From positions 4,027 to 54,973 of the forward strand of contig MNCI01008625.1 of NCBI GenBank assembly GCA_015680685.1: 50,947 nt of DNA. The letters are read 5' to 3'. Shown one piece after another: positions 34,430 to 45,697 of this stretch. The position numbers were made by a program, and so were the translations under genes. The notes below the pieces were generated by a model. That model worked only from the letters and a program-made list of their open reading frames with translations, was not told the DNA's origin and ran no database searches. Source of the DNA: Gnetum montanum. Taxonomy: Eukaryota > Streptophyta > Gnetopsida > Gnetales > Gnetaceae. Positions within the stretch are counted from its first letter, which is position 1; each line of letters starts with the position of its first letter.

Positions 34430-36150
34430 ACATTGGAACCATGCTAGCTAGCATGGTTTTGACAAGCCCCAACATATTTTTGGCAAAATATGAGTTCCAA
34501 GGTTTATTAGGACTAGTTTTTGGATTCTGATGATCTAAATTGATATCATAGTAAATTGGCAATGGATATTGGTCAACATTGGCATTAATTTGAGCCTCTA
34601 AATATCCCAAATTCTATCAAGAATTGAAAAATATGCTAGCTAGCATGGTTCTCCCTGGTTCCAACATAGTTTCCTAAGAAAAATTGATATGTGATGTCTT
34701 AGACCTAAAGTTTATGCTCCATCAGCTTCCTAGAGTAGCTCATGAATATTAGGGTTGTAAACTAGTCATTCGAAGGCCAAAACATGTCACTAAAGATGAC
34801 GCTTGGAGTCTTGAATCTCAAAACTATGCTAGCCAACATAGTTTTGGGTGGCCCTAGTGTAGTTTGATAGGACTTGATCTTTTCAAGGTTAAAATAAGGT
34901 TAAATGGCAACTAGTTCTAGGGTTTCAAGGTTCTAGGATTCCCAACCAAGTTTTAGATCATTTGAAGTGTGGTGATGTTATTAAAATAATTTCTATAACT
35001 AAAACTACACTACCTAACATAGTTTTGATCTACCCTAGCATACTTTTACATAAATATTAGCTTCAAGTTAGTTTTGGTGGTCAATTAAACAAGCTTTTGG
35101 ATTCCCAAGATCACTTGCATTCATGGCTAGGGTTCAGGATCAAAACAATTGATTCTAAAGGTCATTAGAACCTTGATATTGTCATATTCCCCTAAAACTA
35201 TGGTACCCAACATGGTTTTAAAGAATATTATGAATTTCAACCATTTTTTGATTTACTTTCCAAGGTGTGGCAGTATATGGAGGCTCCAATAGGGTTTTTG
35301 GGTTAATTTGATGTATTTAGAGGTTGATCTAACTAGTTTATGACATGTTCTTAAATTTCCTTAGAAAAACCATGCTTGGACCATGCTAGCAAACATAATT
35401 TTAGGCTTCCCTAGCATATCTTTGAGGTTAAGATAAGTTTTGAATTATTTTTACCTCTTTATTTAGCATCCCATGGTTACTAAAGGTTTTGGGAAGGTTT
35501 GAAGGCTAGGGTTTGTTACTTTAAAGGTTGTTAGAGACTCTATTGATTTTCTTGATGGTCAAGCTTCAAAAAACTACACTAGGACCATGATGGCCAGCAT
35601 AGTTTTAAAGCCCTTCAATATATTTTCTCAAGAGTAATGAGATTTGACCTCTTTTGACAAGTTTTAGGGGGTTCTAGAGCTACTAGATGCTCTAGCTAGG
35701 GTTTTGGGCTTGGTGTGATCATTTCAGAGATAACTAGAAGCCTAGCTAGTGTTGAAAATTTCCCTCCCCCATGAAACTACACTAGTCAATGTAGTTTTTC
35801 TTTTAGTTAGTGTATTTTCTCAAGAATGACTGGTTTTGGCTATGGGTTGGCCATTCTTGATGTTCAAGACTTTTCGATAGTCATGGTTGGTTTCCAATTT
35901 AGTATGAGGCTATTTTTGCTTTAATTCCTTAAGGGTGGGTGATTATGAAATGATTTTTGGTGGTGGTTGAGGCTTGGAATCCATTCCAAGGATTATTTGG
36001 AAATTAATGCTAGCATAATTTGGGTAGAGGTTGTAAATCCTACTGTATTGGGATTTTTGTTTCTTCACTTGGGAGGCACCTAGTGGGACCCACCCAAGTT
36101 GAAATTGTAATTTGGTTTAAAATTCCCCATAAACCCAACATAGTTTGAAC
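34430..36150 (+). repeat. Diverged tandem array, period about 190 bp, palindromic core
   Basis: A core resembling ATGCTAGCTAGCATGGTTTT recurs at about 34441, 34633, 34826, 35007, 35200, 35383, 35587, 35779, 36006 and 36130. Most steps are 181-204 bp; the last two are irregular. About 30 bp after each core there is often CCCTAGCATA or CCAACATA, then TTTT...AGG, and some units carry a TTTTTGGATTC-type word about 75-100 bp after the core. Units are strongly diverged, so this is an old array. It fills the slot that holds the 51-bp array in X copy 1. The 62-codon minus frame at 34422-34610 is not supported. Confidence 0.65.
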
Positions 36151-36420
36151 TTTCCTCTTGTGAACATGGAGTTCACTATGAGTTGTGCAGGTGTTTTAGG
36201 CATGGAGCTTGGATTATCAATGCATAAGTATGGCAATACTTCTTACATTGCAATTTTACCAAAATCTATTCTCCTAGCTCATATCTCAAGAAGAAATTTG
36301 AATTAAGGATTTCCCATCAATTTTCCCTCCAATCCCATCTATCCTCAACTAGAATTCATGAAGGATCAGTGCAGCTGCAAGGAAGGTGTAGGAGATTTGA
36401 AGATTTCCTGCCATTGCTTA

Positions 36421-36597
36421 CCCAAGATGTTCAAAAGAAGGGCTTCCATAAGCAAAAACCCAACCATGAAGGAGGCAGATGCTATTCCTAAGGACATCGC
36501 CAATATTCCATGGCCTTTTCTTGGAGAAGGTTCATCAACTATGACTATCAAGTGCCTTTTCCTAGCCATTTTTTCTCAATTTTGGCTTAAAACCTAG
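36421..36597 (+). pseudogene. Short coding-like stretch of unit X (SISKNP...PFLGEG)
   Basis: The plus-strand frame reads LPKMFKRRASISKNPTMKEA, then PWPFLGEGSSTM and a hydrophobic end to a stop. The X copy 1 counterpart at 24672-24872 reads MVKKSRSISQNP..., NPFLGEEFSSII and a similar hydrophobic end. Conservation of the protein pattern (basic start, SIS.NP, PFLGE, hydrophobic tail) between diverged copies hints that this was once translated. A minus-strand reading is also open. Product unknown. Confidence 0.3.
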
Positions 36598-36600
36598 GCA

Positions 36601-37499
36601 TTTTGTAAGATTTAAAGCTATTGTTCAAAGAAAATTTAGTTTTCTACCATTTAAGTGTTATGTTTATGTTTCATCCATGCATTCATACTATTATTTTTTC
36701 CTTAGGGCCTATCCATGTCAAGTTTTAGATTCTTGTTTTGCCTTGTTCTATGTGTTTTCACTCATTTTTACACAAAAAGTAGCACCATTTTCTAATTTTT
36801 TTTACAATAAAATGACATAGAAATTTTCATTTACGAGGTCATGGGATCATTTTTCATTATTTATCTATCAAACTAGTTTTTGAATCACTGATTTCTAGCC
36901 TACAATTAATTTTTTATGAATTTTTCTGTAGACCAATGCACAATGAATTTTTTGGTTGTATTGTTTTTACCCTTTTGAAAATGGCAGCATTGACACTTGA
37001 AATAATTTTTTCTCTCAATGTCCCAACTTCCTAGGGACCCTTAGGGCTGTCTAAAATGGTTTGGAATTAGTTCTAAATTTTTTTAAAAAATTTTCATATT
37101 TTTCCCAAGGCTTTTACTATAGACATTTTCTTACAAACTTTGTTTTGCTCAAATTTTCAAAGTGGTCCTAGGTTGTTATGTTAATTTTTTATATACCTAT
37201 AATTTCCATGTTGATGTAATATTTTTGTTAAATTTTATGTACTTGTAATGCCTCGAGTTAGAAAGAAAATTTGGATAAAACTTATCAATTTTTATTTTTA
37301 TTTTTATTTTTTTGTGTGTGAACTGCCCTATACAATTGTAGTTTCAGTTGTTGAAATTGCAACCCTCCCAAACTATACAAGTAAAATCCATACAACTTAT
37401 GGGATTTTACTATGTATGGCTTGAGCCTCTACTAGTTATTTAAATATTATATGAAGTTTTATAAAGCTTTTTAGCAAGCTAAGGTACATGGGAATAAAT
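36601..37499. other. No recognisable feature
   Basis: AT-rich sequence with no open frame of note. A weak resemblance to 24873-25600 (T-rich, TTTTGG and GGTTTT words) suggests it may still be part of unit X. The chromovirus gag relic becomes readable at about 37500. Confidence 0.4.
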
Positions 37500-40230
37500 A
37501 TGAACAAGCTTCAAACTTCCAAGGTGGATTGAATAAGGAATTCCAACAAAATCTTATCTTCTATGAAGCTCAAACCTTGGATGAGGCTTTTTATTTGGCT
37601 TTTAATACTAAGAAGAAACTCCAAGGCTTCAACAAATATCCCAAGGCTTCCAAAGGCAAGAACTCCAAGGTTTCTAAGAGAGATAAAGGGGCAAAGGAGA
37701 AGAGTAATGCTAAGGAAAATATGCATGAGAAGAAAGAGAAGACTAAGGACAAGATTCCAAGAATGACACTTCCAATAAGCAAATAGGTCAAGGAAATGAC
37801 AATTATTCTAAGGCTTAATGCTTAAATTATAAAGAATGAAGACATAAGAAATGGAATTGTAAGAAACCTAAGTCTTCTAGATGCAATGAACTTTAGAATT
37901 TTGAGAAAGAAGAGCCTTTAAATGAAGGTAATTCTAATCTCCTTTTAATTATATGTGCTATTGAAATTAATTCATTTATGAGAAATAAGCTAGATTTCTC
38001 TCTCATGGAAAAAGACATCACATCTTGATAGATGGAAGTGCAAAAGAGAATGTTGTTTCTTCTAATATTTTTCATTGAGTTGGATTAAAGAAATTTCCTC
38101 ATCCTAAACCCTATAAAGTATATTGTCTCTCTAGAGATTATTTCCAAGAGGTAAAAAAATATGCATTTTATCTTTTAAGATTTGATGCATTTTATCTTTT
38201 AAGTATAACATGACATTCTTCCCATAGATACTGGTGATGTCATACTTGGTAGACCTTGAAATTATGATAACTGCTACTTATAGTAGAGCTAGGAATATTT
38301 TGTCAATTTATTTGATTCCTATGACATTACAATAATACATGAAAAATGTATTTGTTAATGTTTCATTGATTTTCTTAGTAAGATAGAATATCTCAAAGCA
38401 CATAGGAAAATGGCCATGATTTTGTCATTATTTCTAGAATTATAACAAGTGAAGGAAATCCAAGCTCTTTAATCTAAGCTCTTTTAAACAAAAAATAAGC
38501 CAATATTAAACAAGAAAGAAAAGAGGAAACTTTATTCTTACTTGAAAAAAATGAGTATAATAACAAATGAAGCATACAACTTCCAAGGATAGACAAGAAA
38601 TTCAATCAAATCCTTACTTCACACTCAACACAAATCAAGGCACTTACATACGTGAGGACTCATAAGTCTCTCAAATATGAACTCTCTTCTATATCCACTA
38701 CACTCTCTCTTGAACACTCATACTCTCTCTTGCCTAATTTGAGGCATTTGATGCCTATTTATACTTTTTCTCATAACCTTTCGTAATCCCATGATACAAA
38801 AATCATAATTTTGTTCCTACTTGAATCCATACAAAAATATCTTGTCATTAAACAAGATGTCTTTAAGTGAGAGAAGATAGCTTTCCTAAGTGTTGCTAGC
38901 CTATAGAGTAGACATCTTTCATCCAAAGTAGATGTCTTTTTGTGGGACTAGATATCTTTTTTGGCTAAATTACCAAGAACAAGACAGTAGTGTTAAAGCC
39001 CACATTCACCAAATACTTCCCAAAAATATCTCCTTAACTCCTAATACCCTAGAATTTGTAAGAATAAGATAAACCCAAGATAACACACACACACACACAA
39101 AAATAAGAAACATACATAAGTAATCCAGTAAGGATTACACATGGGTTGGATGATGTCCTCATTAGAAGGACTTCCTCCAATAAGATCCATTCAACATCAA
39201 ATTAACTTCATGTCTAAAGAAACAATTCTAAATAAGAGGTCTTATTGAATGACTCCACATTAAACGGAGAAGTTTCACAAGTGAGTTACTCTCCAATGAT
39301 TTTAGTAAGGAATCTATATCTCCATGTGTCATTGCATCTATTCCTATTTCCAAAAATGATATCAATGAAATGAGAATATGCATTAACACTAGGGCTACTA
39401 AGATAACTACTATTAATAACAAAGTGATATTCTTGATGTTTTAGCTAATGCTGAAATATTTTCAAAGACTGATTTAAAAAGTGAATATTATCAAATTAGA
39501 ATTTGATTGAAGAATGAATGGAAAATAGCATCCAAGTCACCTGATAGTTTGTATGAGTGATTATTCATAACTTTTTTCTAACCAATACTCTAGCCACATT
39601 TGTGAGGATTTTGCATGATGTCTTAAGAGATGTTATTAGCAAATGTTGCATTGTATTCTTTGATAATATTCTTGTTTACAACTCTAATGAAGATAAGCAT
39701 GTGTAATACTTAATATTGGTGTTATCAAAGTTGGATGAGGCTTAATTAGTAATTAATGCTAAGAAATATCATTTTATGAAGAAGGAAACTATCTACTTAC
39801 GTCATGTGGTTTCAAAGAATCAAATCAAGATGGAGCCAAGTAAGATCAAGGCAATCAAGAAGTAGCCTTCACCTAAAGATGTGGGAGAGGTAAGATCTTT
39901 TTTTGGTTTGGTTGGTGTCTATAAGAACTTCATTAGAAATTTAAAATTTATTACATGGCCTATGTTATCTTGTCTAAAGGAGAATTTAGCTTTTCTGTGG
40001 GATGATGGAAAAGAAATTTTTTTTCAAGCATTAAACGAGAAGATTTGTAGTGTTCATATTTTGACAATTCAAAACTTCTCCAAGCTTTTTCAAGTGAAAG
40101 TGGATGCAAGTGAGCTTGCTATTAGAGGTTTTTTTCTCATGAGGATAAGCTAATTGTATTTTTTTTAAAAAAAACATTGAGTGAACTTAAATAAAAGTAT
40201 AGTGTATATGAGTAGAAATTGTATGCTATA
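37500..40230 (+). pseudogene. Chromovirus (Ty3/gypsy) gag-pol relic, 5' and 3' truncated
   Basis: The gag C-terminal part is at 37529-37786 (EAQTLDEAFYLAFNTKKKLQ, then Lys-rich). It is followed by a zinc-knuckle remnant near 37820 (C-X2-Y...H-X4-C, one Cys lost). The protease remnant at 38020-38280 shows LIDGSAKENVVSS and KKFPHPKPYKV. Pol resumes at about 39160 with LPPIRSIQHQIN, then the RT palm (ILDVLANAEIFSKTDLKS near 39440, FFDNILVYNS near 39660; the usual YxDD second Asp is now Asn). A frame at 39881-40153 holds the RT-RNase H connection (VRSFFGLVGVYKNF) and RNase H start (FQVKVDASELAI). Between protease and RT lies an inserted solo LTR. The relic is cut at 40230 by the Athila-like LTR, inside the RNase H region. 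Confidence 0.8.
38445..39140 (-). repeat. Solo LTR inserted in the chromovirus relic
   Basis: Coding similarity of the chromovirus stops near 38445 and resumes near 39150. The intervening DNA read on the minus strand has LTR-like signals: TATAAATAGGC near 38760 and AATAAAG near 38545. A cluster of AGACATCT/AGATGTCT words lies upstream of the TATA (38850-38955). No coding content and no second copy, so it is best read as a solo LTR. Exact ends and target duplication could not be fixed by eye. A short (AC)n run is at 39083-39099. Confidence 0.5.
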
Positions 40231-41151
40231 TGATGAGTTGTTTTGGTTGTTTGTGTCGACGTGGCTTGGTAAACTGGGCCTCATCAATGAGGCCTAGTCG
40301 ATGCATCTTACCATGCATCAATGAGGCCCCATCAACACAGTGTTGATTTTTAACTATAAATACATGCCTACCAGCTACATTTATAGCATGAGAGATTGTA
40401 GTTGTAGTGAAGCTCTTGTAGTTTTTCCATTTGAAGGTTAGAATTTTCCTCCCAAGTGCCCACAACTAAAGTCCTTGAGTGTATGGATCTTTATTCAAGC
40501 ATTATTGTACTTGAGCATGATAATGTGTGTGAAAATAAAGATGAGCTTTCTAATAAACCTTGCAACACTTTGGAGAGATTAGTTATTTTCATTTATACAT
40601 TTAATGTTTTCAATAATTTATTTAACATTGTAATTATTTATTAATTATTTACAGTAATTAAGTTAATGAGGTAATTAAGCAAGATAAATTACACACATAA
40701 GTATGATCACTTCAAGAGTAACATGTATTTTCATGGTAATCCCAGTAGCGTTATTGTCTGGTATGCCTAGTAGTGTAGCACTTGGTCACCTAGCAATGGA
40801 TACATGGGTTCAAGACATGTACGAAATGTGGGACCAGATACTTATGTTAGGATTAGTTAGACATTAGTTAATTAGTTAAAGTAAATTAGTTAATTCAATT
40901 ATTCTATCTTCTTTTAAGTATCAAAACATAAAAAAATAGAATGATAAAAATTAGATGCCTTAATTACACTTAACAATATCATTATAAATCACAAGTGTAA
41001 TTGGGAAGACAGTGATTAACCTTAAGGCAAACATTCCCTTCCTAGAGGACTAGTGCACCGAAAATAATAAAGTCCATGGAATTCGCCTAGATCACACATG
41101 AACACTTTGTGATTCATATGATTGGGTGTAGGGGCACCTTGCCTCTCATCA
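40231..41151 (+). repeat. 5' LTR of outer Athila-like element (921 bp)
   Basis: Starts TGATGAG and ends TCATCA at 41146-41151. TATAAATA is at 40355-40362 and AATAAAG at 40534-40540. 14-bp-phased units with core TCGACG, TCAATG, TCGATG, TCAATG and TCAACA start at 40256, 40284, 40298, 40318 and 40332. A near-perfect palindrome GGCCTCATCAATGAGGCC spans two units (40278-40295). The end region shares AGTGTAGGGGYACC-like sequence with the other LTRs. The 79-codon minus frame at 40226-40465 is not a gene. Confidence 0.85.
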
Positions 41152-41152
41152 T

Positions 41153-41169
41153 TGGCACGGTTGTAGGGA
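41153..41169 (+). other. Primer-binding site, tRNA-Asp type (outer element)
   Basis: TGGCACGGTTGTAGGGA follows the LTR end with one base between; compare TGGCGCCGTTGCCGGGG. Confidence 0.7.
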
Positions 41170-41306
41170 ACTTTGCTTATTGAAATGTGTGCTCTTTAGG
41201 TTTAGGAGAATACCATTACTATTTTTGTACAAACCTCAAGGTTAATATCATTCCCGCTATACATAGAATTATAAAAGCACACTGACATTTTATTTTATAT
41301 TGCAAA

Positions 41307-42100
41307 ATGTCTTCTTCTTCTCACAAGCACAAAGATTCCAAACCACCAATCCCACATGAGTGCAAAGCCATATATACTCATCTACATGAGTTTGTGCCAA
41401 ACTTTGCCTTCATCCTACATCAGGATGAACAACTATGATGGCATGATATGGAGGGCAAAGTTGTTTCCATAGAGGAAGTTGTGGAAACCAACTCTAATGA
41501 TGAAACTAATTGTGACATTTGTTAATACAAACTTCCAAAGGGTTGTTTCCCTGTGGTGTCACACTTACAAGAGTCTAGGATATATGCATTGAATCCTTGA
41601 TTAGCATGTAGGCAAGCACCTAGACAATTGCCTTATGCTCAAGGTAATCCAAGGTAGTTCCACCAACAATAATAAGCTCACTACCCTAGTGAAACTCCTC
41701 CATAACCTTATGAACAATACTAATAGTGGTACCAACCACAATCATGGGGAATGCCACTGCCAAGGCAGTAGTACCCTTATAGGCAACTAGATCCATATGG
41801 GTACTATGTTCAACAACCTGTCTCCCCTAGAAATTTCACAAGTCATACATCATTTCAGCATCACTATTACCCTCTAGAGTACCATTGAACACATTCATCA
41901 TCTACTCAAGGGGAAAATCCATATCCATATCCATATCACCCTTTGCATCCATCTACACATACACCTCTACCTTCAACTTATTTACCTTCTACTCCATCCA
42001 TCCAAGGTGAGATTCCTTCATAGATGCAACAATGAAATGCTACGAGGGTTGTACATTTGCAACTAGCTTTCTAGCCAAGTTGTCCAGATAATTGACAAGA
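41307..42100 (+). pseudogene. gag relic of outer element, capsid core deleted
   Basis: ATG at 41307 opens MSSSSHKHKDSKPP. FVPNFAFILHQDEQL follows and then a stop where Arg or Trp is expected. Shortly after, at about 41470, the frame jumps to EEVVETNSNDETNCDICQ-type sequence (stop for Gln), which is the zinc-knuckle region (compare CGICMYIHPKDQC in copy 1). The capsid core present in the pol-less element (about 1 kb) is therefore missing here. A Gln/Pro/Tyr-rich tail follows to about 42000, with several stops, including WYQPQSWGMPLPRQ near 41730. The N-terminal segment aligns with the ORF at 203-823. Confidence 0.65.
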
Positions 42101-42339
42101 AAAAGACCTTTCTTCTAACCCAGTAATCCTCTTCAACCCTCACAATTTAGTCTGGCTAATCGTCCTGCATCTCTAGCACCCTCATCCTCTGCATCAAACA
42201 CCTTAAAGTACTCTTCAAACCAAGTGCTACCTAGGATTTGCATTATAATGCTAACTCATGCTATTTCTAACTAGATCAAGGCTAGCAATCTTCCCATGAA
42301 AAGATCTAATCTAGGAAGTCTACTCATTTACTTGAAGAT

Positions 42340-42788
42340 TGCTAGACATGAACCATGAAAGGCTCTTCTTGACTCTAGTTTCAAAGTTAATGTCATCTCC
42401 CATGACATGTACAAGGCTTGGAACCTACCACCTCTTAAGAAGAGCCACATTCATCTAGAATTAGCATATCAGTCGATTACTATCCCTTTGGGATTAGTAG
42501 AGGAAATTGTGACCATAGTTTTTGGGTGGTCCTATCCTACTAATTTTCTAGCAATCAAGGTGGACAACTGAAAAAGTGACTTCCCCATCATTATGGGAAG
42601 AGCTTGTTTAAGCACGATCGATGCATGCATGGGAATAAGGAACCTATCTTTAGAAATATCCAAGAAAAATGAACTAGGTAAGATTGAGAAGAAGCATATT
42701 CCATGCATCACGTACAGTGATAATAGGAGCAATTGTGTGCAAAATATTTGGTTAATTAGAACTACATATATTAAAACATGTAATCAGT
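42340..42788 (+). pseudogene. Aspartic protease relic of outer element
   Basis: A plus-strand frame reads ALLDSSFKVNVISHDMYKAW, then NLPPLKKSHIHLELAYQS, VEEIVTIVF and FPIIMGRACLSTIDACMG. The usual catalytic LLD(S/T)G is LLDSS here. The end of the frame (from 42593) stays open for 109 codons, but only because it runs on into the inserted LTR at 42789. The interruption separates protease from RT, which resumes after 48437. Confidence 0.7.
42784..42788 (+). other. Target-site duplication TCAGT, left
   Basis: TCAGT directly precedes the TGATGA start of the inner element. The same five bases follow its TCATCA end at 48433-48437. A perfect 5-bp duplication proves a single integrase-mediated insertion into the outer element. 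Confidence 0.9.
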
Positions 42789-43653
42789 TGATGAATCATG
42801 GTTTCTGGGGACTATGTATACGTGGCCCCATATACACGGCCTCGTATACTAAGCCTGCTGTGTATACTACTCCCCGTATACGTAGCCCCATTTATGCAAC
42901 GTTTATTCTAGCCTATCAATAAGTGGCCCTCTGCCACACCTAGGCATCTTTTGGAGTAGTTGTAGCGAAGCCCTTGCATTTTGTTTCTATAGGAGTTAGA
43001 ATATTTTCCCAAGTGCATGCCCGCAATGTGATTTTTGTAATTGTACAGCATCTTTATTCGAGTGTGATGTACTTGGACGTGCACATGACCAGAAATAAAG
43101 ATCGAGATTACTTCATCATTGCAGCATTCACTTAGTTTTAATTATTTGATTGTTATTTTTATTTATTATTTTCTTAGTTAATATTTCTTTAACATCATCT
43201 ACTATTCCTGTTGTTAAATGCGGAATGAGTACGACTTAATCATGAGCATTTAAGTGTGACTACATGGTAACCTAGTAGCGTACCTAGGATCTACGCTTGG
43301 TAATCCCAATAGTATTCATGCACGAGGTCCAAGATGTGTATGGATGATTAAGGAACAGATGCTCATTGCACTTAGCTTAGCTTAGACTTCATTTCCTATT
43401 ACTCATTAGTTTAATCAAGATTATCTTCCATTGTCTCTAGGAGTAGCACTAGTTTAGGATCACATCATACGTCTCACTTTGGAATAAACCATATGTGACA
43501 AAGCAAATACTAGTCTAGGTGGGAAGACAATGAACTACGATCAATGTGTAACTATCTAGATACCACAACTAGCCTGTCCACGGAGTTCGACTGGATCATG
43601 CATGAACACTCATATTTGTATGGTTGAGTGTAGGGATACCTCGTCACTCATCA
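42789..43653 (+). repeat. 5' LTR of inner element (865 bp)
   Basis: TGATGA...TCATCA. Five 14-bp-phased units with core GTATAC or ATATAC start at 42816, 42830, 42844, 42862 and 42876. TATCAATA (42914-42921) stands where the 3' LTR has TATAAATA, so this promoter copy is mutated. AATAAAG is at 43094. Compared with 47693-48084 the two LTRs differ at roughly 7 percent of positions by eye over the alignable U3-R part. Confidence 0.9.
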
Positions 43654-43654
43654 T

Positions 43655-43672
43655 TAGCGCCATTTCCAGGGA
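43655..43672 (+). other. Primer-binding site, tRNA-Asp type (inner element)
   Basis: TAGCGCCATTTCCAGGGA, one base after the LTR end; compare TGGCGCCGTTGCCGGGG. Three or four transitions. Confidence 0.75.
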
Positions 43673-43789
43673 TGGTGCTAGTTATCTAGATTAGTTATAT
43701 CATACAAAATCGCTGTAACAAGTATTAACGATATATCCTTTAGAAAAAAATTAAATTAAATTCAATAAAGTCACACACAATTCACAACA

Positions 43790-45697
43790 CTGTCTCTCTC
43801 ACAAGACTATGACAACACAACAACTAGTAGGGAAACTCATTGGAGAACCAACAAATTATATGATAATGAAGATGAAGTTTGGAGTACCCAATTCGATGTA
43901 GGGGTCTCTTATGAGCATCAACACAAACAACATTGTCCCAACTCACAACTGCATAACATACCTAATGATGATGAACGCCTACTGGCCACTACAAGCTTAA
44001 TGGAAATACAAGAGGCTATTCGAATAGCCCGTAGGCATCGTAAGGAAAGTTGTCTACCCATGCTTGATTTAAACAACTGTCCCAAGTTTTTAGGAGGCTA
44101 TGATTTAGATCCACAACAACATTTACAAGCCTTCTACAATGCCTGTACATGGAACAATATTGATAACGGTTGGCAAATACTTAAGCTCTTTCCTCTAACA
44201 CTCGTTGGCCAAGCAAAAGTATGGTATAGGTCGTTAAAACCAAAATCAATTTGACGTTTGCCGATAATGGTAGAAATTTTCAACAAAAGATATCAAACCT
44301 ATGCGAGAGTGTCAGCCTTGAGGAGACAAATCCAAGAATGGAAATAAGTGCAACATGAACCCTTGAACATGGCCTTAAAAAGATATTATGCACTGTTAAA
44401 CAACTACCCAAGCCATGGGTTCTCCGAGGAAAGGCTAATGTACCATATCATAGATGGGCTCCATAATGAAACAAGGGAGATCCTAGGGATGTACACCTGA
44501 GGTCAACTATATGAGCTACGAACCCATCATTTTCAAGATCTTATTAAGTGGTTAGCAAAAGAAGAATGAGAAATAGCCAACTGGGAGAATGTTGAAAGTT
44601 CTCAACAGGACCAAAATCTCAACTTAACAAGGGTCCATGATCATGAAGAAGAGAAATCCACTCACTTCAAGGAGGTGGAATCATCTTTGCCAATCCAACA
44701 ATCACTAGATGAAATTGAGGCAAAGATCAATAAGATAACGGACTGGGTACATGAAAGATGTGGAGAATATGCCAACATTATTAGATGAAGAACTATGCCA
44801 AATCAAGAAACAAGATAGGACACCACGCAACAATAAAAATAAAGGGTAGAAGAGAATACGGATAAGGACTCAATTGCCAATCATACGTATCAATGTAACA
44901 TCTATCTATACGATCACCCCAAAGACCAATGTCTAGTTTTGTCACATTTACATGAGAATTGGGGAGGAATGTTACATCCATATTTTGTACAGAAATATCA
45001 GGTTCAACCACAATGGCAAAAACCTCAGTCATGGTGGAGGCCACCACCAACTAGACCATACCCTTCATATGTCCCAACACCAAATGATTATTATGTTCAA
45101 TACCCTGTTTCTCCAACAAGATCAGCATCCTCTACCTCACCTCATCATTATCATTCTCCTAAGTACTATCCACCCATATCCTCTCCAACAAGATCACCAC
45201 CTCATGTGCCTTACACTTCTCCTCAACCTCAATATTCTCATACTTCACCCCCTTCTACATCACAGCCAGCTATGCCAGAAGATTTTTTACCACAGCACCA
45301 ACCCACAAACCTTACTTGTGCTACTACTATCAATAGTAGTGGAGGTCCTTCACAACATCAAAGGCATCCCTTCTTTAGATGTGACTATCGAAAGGGACAC
45401 CACAGTTTAGAAACCACTGCATCCACCAACTCAGCACAAACCCAACACTGTGGTGCATCTTCCTCTTCAAACCCAACGCCTCATGTTACCTTATCAAGGC
45501 CACCACTCAATACTCCAACAACCATGGGGCCCAATGAATATTTCCACATGGGGAGACATGTTGATCCTTGCATACCATCTTATGGTCACAAGTACCATAG
45601 TGGGTCAACTCCTTATAAATTCACCACATCTTATAACTTGCCCCACTATGTCAACTCTAATCAAGTGTGTGAACCCCAATGGGGTAAGTATGAATAG
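43790..45697 (+). pseudogene. gag of inner pol-less element
   Basis: The position of copy 1's start ATG is CTG here (43790-43792), so the original start is lost. The frame then has an early shift. The capsid core is clear in 44000-44254 (MEIQEAIRIARRHRKESC, FLGGYDLDPQQHLQAFYNAC, LTLVGQAKVWYRSLKP) and continues after a stop (FNKRYQTYARVSALRR, HGFSEERLMYHIIDGL). The zinc-knuckle remnant near 44897 is CNIY...HPKDQC, with the second Cys changed to Tyr. The last 252 codons from 44939 are open to a TGA-free end at 45697 and are Pro/Ser/Tyr/His-rich (RPYPSYVPTPNDYYV, SPHHYHSPKYYPP). About five stops or shifts break the rest. Confidence 0.8.

Larger units (their letters stand above)
33480..36600. repeat. 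Unit X, copy 2
   Basis: Same order as 22981-24872: micro-ORF (minus), TGCATGTTAAC, degenerate AAATGATGTC-type array, tandem array (about 190 bp here), and a plus-strand SISKNP...PFLGEG stretch. The left side continues on the minus strand as readable sequence (SPVDHISSIEEPLERPEH near 33420), followed by Tat-type pol. Both parts are therefore probably one minus-strand element with its gag-RT portion deleted near 33350. Confidence 0.55.

Noticed and set aside
37591-37791. Hydrophobic minus-strand frames of 66 and 71 codons suggesting a membrane protein
   Set aside because: Antisense shadows of the Lys-rich chromovirus gag C-terminal region.
42593-42922. 109-codon frame at the protease end
   Set aside because: Its second half reads through TCAGT into the inner LTR, so it is a chimera of protease and LTR and not a gene of its own.
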